A stretch of 64,000 nt of DNA, from NCBI GenBank assembly GCA_030562195.1, contig CM060200.1, positions 27,939,023-28,003,022 on the forward strand, given 5' to 3'. The position numbers and the translations under genes were made by a program. Numbering within the stretch: position 1 is the stretch's first letter; each line of letters starts with the position of its first letter. The notes below the pieces were generated by a model. That model was not told the origin of the DNA, ran no database searches, and worked only from the letters and a program-made list of their open reading frames with translations. Of this stretch, positions 48,101 through 57,800 are shown piece by piece. Origin of the DNA: Nipponacmea schrenckii (taxonomy: Eukaryota; Mollusca; Gastropoda; Lottiidae).

Positions 48101-51100
48101 GTTACAAAATAATGTTTAAGGGGGTTGACAACCCTAAACCTATGTACAAAAAATAGACGATTTCAACCACTTCTTTTCCACCTATCTGAAATATTTAAAT
48201 ATCAATGGAAAGAGGGGACTTTCAGCTATCCAAAAATATAAAATTTATTTCTTTATGACATTTCAACTTTAAGAAATAGGGTATGAAAGATGAACGAAAA
48301 AAACGTCAATTATTCCCTTAAAATTAGCATATCTACTAGGCTATTTAATATAGAAGGTTGAAATTTTGCACAACGCAAGTCTACATGTATCTCTACAAAA
48401 TTACGTTGGCTTTTTGGAAAATTTTGTTTTGTTTTGAAGATATTGATAGAAATCAAAATTTTGCGAGTGCATTTACGAAAAATTAAATTTTTAAAAAACT
48501 ATTCATTTTATAAAAAAAAGCCAACGTAAAGTTATAGAGGACATCGTAAGCTTTAGCTGAAGCCAAAGTTTGTAAAAATCGGATAAATTGTAAGCGAGAT
48601 ATGCTTTTGGAAAAATGGCATTTTTTTTCAACATTTTGCAAACACATGTAAACCTTACGTAATTAACGACCATGTTGTTAAAAGATTGTCTTTCATGCTG
48701 TAGAAATCTTTAAGCACCTTTTAGGCATCGATATGCACCGATATCCACACAATTGGAGTGCTAAAACAATGGATTAGCACATGTCAAAACACCCCTACCC
48801 ACCAATCATAAAATTTTCTTTGTTTACATGTGACGTAATGATTTATAGGACATCACGTGACTTCTGGATTCCCCTGATACACAAACTCTTACTTCGCGTG
48901 CCGATATTAACAATAACTGACCAGCAAACGTAGAGAATGTTTATTTAGCCGATGACGTTGTAATCACAAATGTCAACTGACAACGTAATTTGTACGTCTA
49001 CATAGAGGAATACCCCGTTTTGTTTTATAAATAGATTATCTTCACGAACTACTGAAGCGATTGAGCTAAAATTTTTACTAGATGAGTTTCTTTTAATGCC
49101 AAATAGAATGGATATAAAGTTAATACGTTTCTTGATTGAAATACACTTCGAACGATAAGGTTGTCAACCCCCTTAAATTTGAATATAGAGAGTTTAAATT
49201 TCATGACAAATTGTCATCTTACTACCTACTTAAATTTTGGTTTGGAATTTATGTAAATATCCTACCGAAATCTTAGACATGTACAAAAATCTAATAAAGA
49301 ACTGATAGTAGAAACTTATAGTAGAAAAAATGGCCTATATAGGTGAAAGTTTAAGCTTGTTTCACAATTGTAGGCTGAAAAGTACCGGAATTGAAAGCTA
49401 GCAGGTTAGAAGTTTCAAAATGTTCGAAATCCATGGGATAACGCATAGTTGCCACGCTCGGAGCTGTTCACAGTTCTAGTTATCTATTTATTTTGGTGAT
49501 TTTATAAAGTGGTCAAGTATCTACCAATCTAATAAATTAGATTACAATTTCCAGTTTTCTTTTTCTTTTATTTTTGTCTCCATTGGAATCCAACAAATTT
49601 TCTACTGCAGTCCTGTCCTAATGACATTTCTTTTAACCAATCAAAAAATGCTGTCTACGATACTTTTTATTGCATATATGATGAAATATGGGATAACAAA
49701 ACTCATTGAAGATGTCATTTTGCTCTATTTTGAGATTGCTATCCCATAATATGTCAAGAAACGGTTGCTTCATGTTATTTTATGATTGGTTGAAATAAGC
49801 ATTATCATGTACAGTAACTAGAATGACACTGTCTGGTAGTAATCTTGTAAGATTCCATCGAAGACAAAAATATCACCGAAAAAGGGCAACAAATTGTATG
49901 CTAATTTTAAGTAGATTAAGTCTGGTGTTTATATCCTGGTGTCTTACTTAAAGTTTTATTCTTCTATCCTCAAACCCTGTTTTTATTCTCTGTTATCCTA
50001 GGATCAATTTGTATTTAAAAACCTAGACAAACCCCAGCCTAATTTCAACAGTGAAAATAAAGTAAGATTTGCACAACCTCAACAGATCCTCAAACCTGTT
50101 GAACAGAAAACTGAAAAAGATTATAGTTATGATATGAAGGTAGCCAATTTATTACTTTTCTAGAATCCAGAGTTTTTTTGACAATATTTGAAATTCAACA
50201 TCCTGCATAATCCAACATTCTGCAAAATCCGACACATTTTCTGTACATTACCTTCACATGTAAACAATCAAACAAAACTTAAGAAATTACTGTTATATCT
50301 TATCGGAGGCACCAAGATCTTAAAAGTGATGTGATACATGTAAAAAAATCTGGAAAATCTGAGTATTCAAAGGTTCTCACTAATCTGACATTATTTTGTG
50401 TAATGTTGGATTATGCAGAGTACTCTGTAGTAAGGTCTAAATTAGCCAATCATGCCACAATACGATACTTGTCATGATACTTGTCATGATATGGAGTAAC
50501 AGGAAACAATTTAACACTTTGTCTCCAGCGTTTAATATACAATATTTTATAACTGTGATATTTTATAGTGCATTTGATAGAATCATTAGAGTCAATCTCC
50601 AATTTTTATGGAGAATGAGTGAAACAATACTCATATCGTGGCATGTTGTACAGCACTAGTAGGTAGTTGGTACTAGTTACTTCCCTTGTATGTTATGGGA
50701 GTCCTGGATTATATAAACACAAGAATTAATAAACTGTACTAATTGTTACAGGAATATTTCATTGATCTTGCCCTTGTGGAATGGTGTTATTATTTTTTTT
50801 AATAGGATTACAATATTACCTAGAATTAAAATTTCCATTTTTATACCTTTTAGGATGATGAACCAGGGCAGGAAACAAAAGATCAGAAAGAACAGTCTGT
50901 AAGTATATAAACCAAGAAGTTATCATGATTCAAGTTACTTGTGATATCGGCATCTGCTGGAAGGGAATGTTAACTTCTCTTCATTCTACCAATCAACCAA
51001 GACTCAAGTTTTTTAATAATATTAAATTGAGACTCCCTTAAATAACAGACTTTTGTTGCAAACGATCATTTTTGTCAGACTTAAAGCACAAATTTTATTT

Positions 51101-51365
51101 AAATACAACTTAAACAGATTTTATTCTTTTAAGAATAAAAGTGTTCCTTCATTACCACTTCGTTACTAAACTATGGATTTTTGTACACCTAATTGGCTAA
51201 TGAAGACATGCAAAGCCATGCAGGGGGCATTGAGAAAAATTTTGCCTCTACACTGCCATTAGCCTACTCTATTTGCGATAATGATAATTGTTATTGTAGA
51301 ATGTTGTTATAGAAGGAAACAGTATTGATAAATTGAAGAAACAACTTGAAGAACAAGAACATTAA
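36136..51365 (+). CDS. GOLM1/GOLM2-family Golgi membrane protein with Gly/Gln repeat domain
   Basis: A type II Golgi membrane protein related to GOLM1 (GP73) and GOLM2 (CASC4). Eight exons: 36136-36486, 36938-37050, 37424-37546, 37944-39178, 42451-42467, 50002-50139, 50854-50898 and 51300-51365, joining in frame to 695 residues. The short cytoplasmic N-terminus is followed by a membrane anchor at about 30-48 (FLLIGLSVALCIIGF), and FNYW-SVSSR matches the family anchor. A coiled-coil stem follows (exons 1-3). Exon 4 encodes about 300 residues of Gly/Gln/Pro repeats (GQQPGQQQGSQ type), not a feature of the vertebrate proteins. The C-terminus is acidic and ends in KKLKKQLEEQEH-like coiled coil. 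Intron 2 uses a GC donor (AA|gcaagt). Exon 5 is 17 nt, or 23 nt with the next donor. The ATG at 36136 was chosen; Met13 is an alternative. Confidence 0.85.
36510..36700 (-). mobile_element. SINE, copy K, antisense in GOLM-family intron 1
   Basis: The complement of 'gggctaatgaagactggcaa', 'catgcagggtgcaatgaggg' and 'tctgacctgtatcac' matches the body and tail of the SINE family. It starts about 25 bp after the exon 1 donor. Confidence 0.65.
37990..38960 (+). repeat. Coding minisatellite, Gly/Gln repeats in GOLM-family exon 4
   Basis: Imperfect tandem units of 33-39 bp built on 'ccaggacaacagcaaggtag', translated as variants of PGQQQGSQGQE. The frame is kept throughout. Unit order varies (EQQGQQ and VQQGQQ insertions), as expected of unequal exchange. 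It lies in the luminal part of the protein. Confidence 0.9.
39395..39925 (+). repeat. 22-bp satellite array, left part
   Basis: About 24 units of tttcaagtatttgtcacataca and variants (ctcatactt, ttataag). Intron 4 of the GOLM-family gene. It continues at 42100 after an inserted element. Non-coding despite long open frames created by the short period. Confidence 0.9.
39926..42102 (+). mobile_element. Pearl-like (Helitron-like?) element with about 12 tandem 160-bp units
   Basis: Left end TATACGCCCACATGAAATGG forms a short hairpin with the following ggggggcgtata. Next comes a (GTCC)n tract at 39976-40029. Then 12 diverged units start near 40031, 40187, 40349, 40508, 40671, 40831, 40994, 41147, 41307, 41468, 41619 and 41778 (phrase cgtaaacactcta or similar). 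Right end: gggcgtatattaccttgcc, followed by tggcaagctatc, with an 11-13 nt hairpin close to the terminus. Flanking ttttcaacta occurs on both sides and may be a target duplication. No coding frame, so non-autonomous. Confidence 0.8.
42103..42312 (+). repeat. 22-bp satellite array, right part
   Basis: More degenerate units ('ttttcaaatatttgtcatgt', 'tttcaagtatttgtcacctt') that continue the array interrupted by the element at 39926-42102. Confidence 0.8.
42545..42660 (+). repeat. Dispersed repeat family B, decayed copy
   Basis: 'ccagttggttcttag', 'aattacagctgggttgactg' and 'gaac' match part of 21555-21765, with many differences. GOLM-family intron 5. Confidence 0.45.
43010..47260 (+). repeat. 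Long complex repeat, rich in TGACCTTGACC
   Basis: Several degenerate blocks share the order: ctaattatc(c/g)gatcg, cttccggtttt...cgtg(a/g)gaacttccggttttt, a T-rich segment, and then TGACCTTGACCTT. Clear starts are near 43260, 46090 and 46670; the last two are about 580 bp apart. The first block matches 1-700. Poly-T tracts at 43029-43045, 43090-43101 and 45909-45927 precede gggaagctc(c/g)(c/t)tag. No coding frame. It fills most of GOLM-family intron 5. Confidence 0.7.
47261..48117. other. Intronic AT-rich sequence
   Basis: No gene or clear repeat copy. Two loosely similar parts near 47690 and 47950 ('aaattaatctgat(t/g)atgtaat') suggest an old duplication. Confidence 0.4.
48118..49174. mobile_element. 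Non-autonomous DNA transposon with foldback core, copy 2
   Basis: Near-identical to 10164-11237 over the whole length. Here the flanks read TTAA|GGGGGTTGACAACC ... GGTTGTCAACCCCC|TTAA, a clean TTAA duplication as made by piggyBac-type elements. The 17-bp segment present in copy 1 is missing near 49042. It lies in GOLM-family intron 5, with no visible splice effect. Confidence 0.88.
49175..50001. other. End of GOLM-family intron 5
   Basis: AT-rich. It contains the 'ctgttcacagttctag' end phrase (about 49465) shared with 717-745. No coding signal until the acceptor at 50001. Confidence 0.4.
51172..51290 (-). mobile_element. SINE tail, copy L, antisense in the last GOLM-family intron
   Basis: The complement of 'ttggctaatgaagaca', 'gccatgcaggg' and 'cattgagaaaaattttgcc' matches the SINE tail. 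It ends within about 15 bp of the last acceptor. Confidence 0.5.
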
Positions 51366-52420
51366 AGAACTTTGTTACACATCTTACCACCATATTTATT
51401 TTTCTACTGGATTCATCATATTCCATTTGTCATCATGGGTCTTAAATACCTAAGGTAATTTTAGTATAGACATCATCTTAGTGGTAAATCAATAAAATTG
51501 ATTAGTATTTACTAATTTGGAGCTTTTATTCCCAAAAACAGTAATCTGATTGGATAACACAACTGAAACACCAAAGTCCCCTTAATTTAAGTTTTTAAGA
51601 ATAAGGCCCCAGATTACTCTTGTTTCCTAAATTTTAGACTTAATTAGTAGACATTTGGCTTGAAGGGTACCTTATCGCCTATGGTGATTAACCTTACAAC
51701 TTACTGAATGCAACTATATTGTGAAGTTTGCTTCAGTATTGTGTATTTTACACAAATTGGGGGTATTATTATATAGATATGGTGTTAAACCCTGCTCAGT
51801 CACCTTCCATTTAAAAGTTGTGACAGAAAATTAGTAATGTGTTGATTTTTATTGAAAACTACATTTTTTAGAACATTTTTATTGATTTATTTTGGACAGT
51901 ACTTAATCTATGGAAAAACAAAGGTGAAGGTTAAATTTTATTTAATTCTGGTGTCATGTGATATATGTTAATGTTAAATACCTTAAAGAGACATGATTCC
52001 ACAACGAAAATATAATGTGGTATTTTCCTTATTATTGTCCCTTTAAATATTAATTATAAATTGTTGTTCACTCATTGTATATATGAGAGTAAGTTGCTTT
52101 GTTTTCAGAAGTGATGCTTATTGTTTATTTATGTGTATTTTGTTTAATCACCAAATATTTAACTATTTTTGTATACATATGCACATGTTTTATTTAAATC
52201 TGTACACAAAAATCTGACTATTCTTTTAATAAATTCCAAGCTATAGTAAAGTTTTTAAATGTTTTTTTGTTTGTTTTTAAAGACGTAGTCCCCTTGAGTG
52301 TTTACATGAATTAGATATGTTTTTCAGAAACATGAATTTATTTAATAATTGTATTGTATTTATTCCTGTTGATAAATTACTTGGTTTATTAAAAATGTTA
52401 TTATTTTTAGTATTCTGTTC
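51366..52420. other. 3' flank of the GOLM-family gene
   Basis: 3' untranslated region and spacer. A half-copy of the small MITE is visible at 51530-51612 ('ctgattggata', 'aagaataaggcccca'). No gene. Confidence 0.4.
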
Positions 52421-52582
52421 TGGGGCCTTATTCTCCAAAACTTCAAAAATCAAGATTTTAAGAAATACACTAATCTGATTGGATAAAAAATCCCAATTTA
52501 AAATACATTTTAGTGATTAACCAATCAGATGACTGGAACACTAAAATCATCTTAAATCAAGTTTTAAAGAGTAAGGCCCCCA
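52421..52582. mobile_element. Short foldback MITE
   Basis: Termini TGGGGCCTTATTCTCCAAAACTT and the near-inverse aagttttaaagagtaaggcccc + ca. The interior has two inverted 'ctgattggata / aaccaatcag' boxes, so the whole 162 bp is an imperfect palindrome. Related half-copies lie near 51530-51612, 3320 and 33430. Confidence 0.7.
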
Positions 52583-52887
52583 TTTTTTGTTCTTTCTTTT
52601 TATAACTTAAAACTGTTTAAATATATAGATAATGTTTGTATATAAAAATTTAAGCGTTAACATTCCAGAAAAATAAAGGTCATGTTAAAAGTAGATTTTT
52701 GTCATGATAAAAGTAGATTTTTGTCATGATAAAAGAAAAATTAATGGTAAGCCAGTTATTTATCAGATATGACTAAAATCTTCTGGAGAGCATGACTCTA
52801 CATCCAGTGTCCAAATTATTTTTGTAGCATCATCAGTCACATCTTTACGATGGTCCACATACGACATAATTACTGTAATTATAAATA

Positions 52888-52957
52888 TTTTTATTTAAAA
52901 ACTTTAATTTGGAAAATACTTTTTACCTAGGTAAAAAATTAAGTTTTTAAATAAAAA
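52888..52957. repeat. Palindrome centred on cctagg
   Basis: The left arm tttttatttaaaaacttta pairs with the right arm taagtttttaaataaaaa around a core ttttacctaggtaaaa. A second partial copy of the core (ccttttacctaggtgaaaa) follows at 52973. Confidence 0.7.
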
Positions 52958-53059
52958 CTACAGGACTTACCACCTTTTACCTAGGTGAAAATAGTTTTCA
53001 TGCTGGAAAATAAAGTTTTTAATTCAAAATAAAAAAAATTATTATGTGGTATTTGAGCC

Positions 53060-53690
53060 ATCGTACATCTTGTCATATTTTACTACATTCCACACCTTGT
53101 CATTTTACTACAAATATTTAATCCATTAATTTATTTAAATGAAATTTGGTGTGATCATTGAAGTTGATGAGATCTTGGTCAAGTTCGAAATTGGCGATTT
53201 TTCGATAAATATTTTTTGAGTTATTGCACTTGACTTAGTCAAAACGCGGCGAAATTGGCTTGTGATTGCGAAAGACAATACAGTTTTCATCTGATTTGAA
53301 TGAAATTTGAATAATCTTAGAGTTTCTGCCTGTGTTAAAACAGAAAATATATTTTAAGTGGGTGTTGGAAATTAAATTCTTTTTTTCCGAAATGTACACA
53401 CCTCACTGCGATTTTTTCTGTTTTTTTTTTTTTTGTTTTTTTTCAATAAATGAGTGGCATATACCCTGTTTTGATTTTAATAACCTTGTTGATATTTATT
53501 GCACCATATTGTAGTTATATTGGGTGGTGGTGAATAACTTGATACAATTATAATATACTTGAAGTATTCTTACACCTGGTTTACAAGTGTAAGAAAACTG
53601 TTTTCTGAAACAGAGAACTGTCAAACTGCTAATGTTTATAATTTTGCCATCTCCAGTAATTCTCCACCTCCTATTAATGCGGGATACTTA
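53060..53690. other. Spacer with a pearl-like internal-unit fragment
   Basis: 53130-53310 carries 'aaatgaaatttggtgtgatc', 'gagttattgcacttgac' and 'cagttttcatctgatttg', which are internal-unit phrases of the pearl-like family. No gene. Confidence 0.4.
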
Positions 53691-53691
53691 A

Positions 53692-54164
53692 AGGGGCACA
53701 ATCTTGATTTTTAGGGGTCGTTTTGGGCCTTTGTTACATTTAAACAGTCCTCAGAAATACTCAAGCTCTATGAAAATCGCAAAATACCTTGAAATATACC
53801 TAAAAAAGTTCACTTTTTATTTTTTTCCGTGCTGTATGCGGCTGGTCTTCAGTCAGTCTGAAAACCGTGTGTCCTGTTGACAAAATCTACAATTGTTATT
53901 ACATGTACTTTCTTTTTGTTTTATCAGTGTGGGCCTGCGCAGTAGTCTATTTATAACTCTTTGATTTTCCAATATGGCGGGACGTTCATAATATCTTAAG
54001 ACATTTTATGATTTTCAAACACGGATAATTATGTATACCCATGGATTTGAAGGCTCATATTTCAAAGGAAAGCTCTGTAGGCTATTTCTGATTAGCTAAA
54101 CAAAAGATTTCATGTGTTTGAGGCTGTCGGATGATTGTCCGAAACAAATCAAGACTGTGCCCCT
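53692..54164. mobile_element. TTAA-flanked MITE
   Basis: Inverted ends AGGGGCACAATCTTGATTT and aaatcaagactgtgcccct (one mismatch), flanked on both sides by TTAA (53688-53691 and 54165-54168). 473 bp, no coding frame. Confidence 0.85.
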
Positions 54165-54289
54165 TTAAGAAGTTTTGGATTTTTAAATTAGCGATTATTT
54201 CTATGTGTTATTAAACTTATTTTGTGGGAGATTAAATTTTTTTTATAATACAAGTCTATATGTATTTCATCGATTCCAATTCACACTTA

Positions 54290-54560
54290 TAGTGATACTG
54301 CATCTTAGAATGTTCAATATGTGAATATATTCATCAGTGAACTTTCCTGGTGTCATAAAGTAACAGAATTCCTGTAAAATCTGGAAAACTGACAAAACTT
54401 AGTAATTATTGGCCAAGATTAAAATTTGAAATTTTATGTTCATTCTCAGACACAGTATCCCTTTAAGAATGGTCAATGTGTGTAAGCTAAGTAATTTTTG
54501 AATTATTGGCCAAGTTTTAAATTTTGTGTTCATTCTAAGACGCAGTATTCCTTTAAATGA
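54290..54560. mobile_element. Decayed MITE, relative of 62778-63243
   Basis: Left phrase tagtgatactgcatcttaga and right phrase cattctcagacacagtatcc + ctttaa are roughly inverse. The right end is duplicated once more (54480-54557: 'ggccaagttttaaatttt', 'agacgcagtattccttt'). Confidence 0.5.
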
Positions 54561-54848
54561 AAATTTACTTATCTTCCTGTACACAAATTATTTCGAAGAT
54601 AATTATTTCTCTCCTAGTATGATTTCATAGTTTTACCACAAACAAACAAATTGCACACACAGACATTTTTTGTCAACACACATAAGGAGCCTGTTTCTCA
54701 GAAGTCCAAAAATACAGTACTGATTGGCTATTAAAAGTTAGTTTAAAAATTGATTGACCAATCAGATGTTATCGATAACAAGGTTTCATAACTCCTGGTA
54801 TGTTGTCAAAAGGTCATTTTTAGTTCAATGGATGTTTAATTTGACAAG

Positions 54849-57800
54849 CTATTTTCCTATACAGAAGTCTCTGAAAACAACATCTAGAATTTCTTCTGAT
54901 GAGATTTTACCAGTTATCTTGCCGATTTCACGTAGAGCAAGATGTAGTTGATGAGCTGCCAAGACGACATCTTCTAATTCTATATATTGTTTATATTGAT
55001 CGAGATGATGTACACAGTTATGTAAATGAGTTCGATGGCGAGCCTGTGTTAGACTAGGATTGCCAGCTAAAGGATTACCACATCTGAAATTAACAGAATT
55101 AATACAATAAGCGTTATTCACTTTCAAGCATTTTCAATAATCATTTGCATTGTTACAGATAATTACTAAGTTTTTTATGATTTATTTGATTATTTAAGGA
55201 ATCTGTTATATTATTTATTGCAGCTGGTATATCTACTGATGAATATATGCTCTTATTTGGCCAAGTTTATAAATTTTAAAGTTTATGTTCATTCTAAAAA
55301 ATCAAATACTTACAAATTTTTAATTTTGTCAGTTAGCAAAGTTAAGAAATCTTCTATTCCATCATGTGTAACACAGGATAATTTTACAATAGTTTTAATT
55401 TCTTCCGACTGAAGATTAATATCATCAATGTCTTTGGTCAAATCAATCTTATTCACAACTAGAATCACATCTGATAAGTCTATTTCACTATCACAGGCAG
55501 TGCTGATATTTGCCACCCACAAATCAGAGTCTTTGCTATTACTGTTCATGTCCTTCTGAGACAGACACTGATTGTTTAGATTCAAGTCTACTTCAGAAAT
55601 AACTCCCAGCTTCTTCAAATGTCTTCTTATAAAATCCTTAGTATTTGACATTTCTGTTAAATGCTTTGTAGAATCTATGACAATTATTTTAATGTCTGAC
55701 TCCCGTGCCCTAAAATTAAACAATTCAAAATTGTTTTGAAAGGTTAAAACAAATCTGTCTCACAATGTTCTATACCCAGCTCACGTTCCCTGTTGGTGGG
55801 TGAACAATCCAATGCTTGGCGAATTCTGCATTAAAAATTAAAAAAGAAACTAGATCCCCAGGCTTCGCGAGGTTCTGACGCAGTGCGTAGCAGTTTTGAT
55901 GTACCTTTTAAAACTGCCCCACAAAGTATCAATAGAACAATAACATTATTTTACAGCTTTTAAGTCGTTTCATTTCAAAGCATAATAGGTTTGCTGAAAA
56001 TCGTGTCATGTAGATCGCCCAAACGAAAAATTCAAGAAACGGCTGTTCACGATGAAATTCGCAACTTTCATATGGTGGTAAAACGAAAAGTATACATTGT
56101 ACAACAAAACATAATATATCAATTGATAGATCTCATCGAGGGCTATCACATTTGTGTTGCTCACAAGGTCACCAAAGGTCAAGGTTAAAACATACGACCA
56201 TTCAAAGTTTTTATATATTACTTTCGGTTAAAATATCAAAATCAAAATTCAAAAATCGGTTTCCAAATATAATTCAGGAATCGATATAACATTCTAAAGA
56301 CATCAAAGTTACACAAATCATAGCATCTCCAGAGGCCCAATTTCAATTTAAAGAAAATGACACACAGTTAGTAGAGAAGAAAATATAAAATTTCCAAATA
56401 TTAAAAAGGGCATTTTTGGTGGAAATACGTGGTTTAATATATCATTACAAAGAGCAGATGAACCCTAATAAGATTCAATATAAATATTTGTTATTTATAA
56501 ATTAATTCACGTGACAGAGCTGTTTAAAAATAAAAATTGCAAATTTCAATCGGCTATAAAACCGGAAGTAATCATCGGACAACACAAATGAACATATCAG
56601 TGGATAGATATCATCAAGGAGAATAAATCGTGTTCAGGTCATACGGTCACCAAAGGTCAAGGTCACGAAATATGGGCCTTTAAAGTTTTTTACATTACCA
56701 AAAATATTAAAATAGAAATAAAAGAAAATCCAAATTAAAAAATCGACTCCCAACTAAAGTAGCGCAATCGACTCTAGTAATTAGATACGAAAAAATAACG
56801 AAAATCGCTTTATCCCCTGAATTTGAATTATAAAATTTACAAAAATTGACATTTCAATATGGCGGCTTATCATTTGCTTCCGGTCCGGATTTTTTTATCT
56901 TGGTTTTTTTGCATGACTATTTAGAGCATAGTGCAAAAAGAATTAAAAATTTAAAAAGTCAGCTACAAAAGTAATGGAATTAGCAGTTTAAAAATGCAGT
57001 TATGTAACTAGCAGTTAAAAGAAGCTAGCAAAAGTAGTTCTGTCAAAATCAGTTGAAAAATAGAGGTAATACATGGCAAAAACCAAAACGCAGCCATTGC
57101 CCACAGCTCGTTTCCGATCACTCTGAATGACGTCATTTTACATTTAACAAATAGTAGTCTCGCAGTTTGAATGGAAGACAGCAACAGGTAATTTGCAGCA
57201 AGTTGCCTTGTTAGAAAATAATCGAAGGTAAAATTCGAAAAAAAAAAAAAAAAGACATTTCGAAAACAAAGCAGTGCGTTATAAAAACCATGAATCCACA
57301 CCGTACTTTTTGAGAGTCAACACCATGTCTTTGGTCATAAGCCGGTGCTTTGTAGGAGTCATCTAATCACCATGTCCACTTCATGAAGATTTCTACTGAA
57401 GTCATTATGGTATTTAACCCCAGCAAATATATGCTCTGAACAAACCTTTTTAAAGCTCTTCTAATTCCTTCAATTTCAATAATATCATCATCTGCATGGT
57501 GTAAACCTGCTGTATCTGATAGTAATACTGGATAACCACCAATATTAACAGCTGATTCTATAATATCTCTAGTCGTACCAGCTATTGGTGAGACAATAGC
57601 AGCTGGTCTCCTACCTACAATATTAAAATATTTTCGACCTCAATATTAACAGCTTATTCTGTTATATATCTAGTAGTACCAGCTATAGAACAGACTATAG
57701 CAGCTGGTCTCCTACCTACATTATTAATACATTTTCATCACCAATATTAACAGCTGATTCAATAATATCTCAAGTAGTACCAGTTATAGGTGAGACTAGG

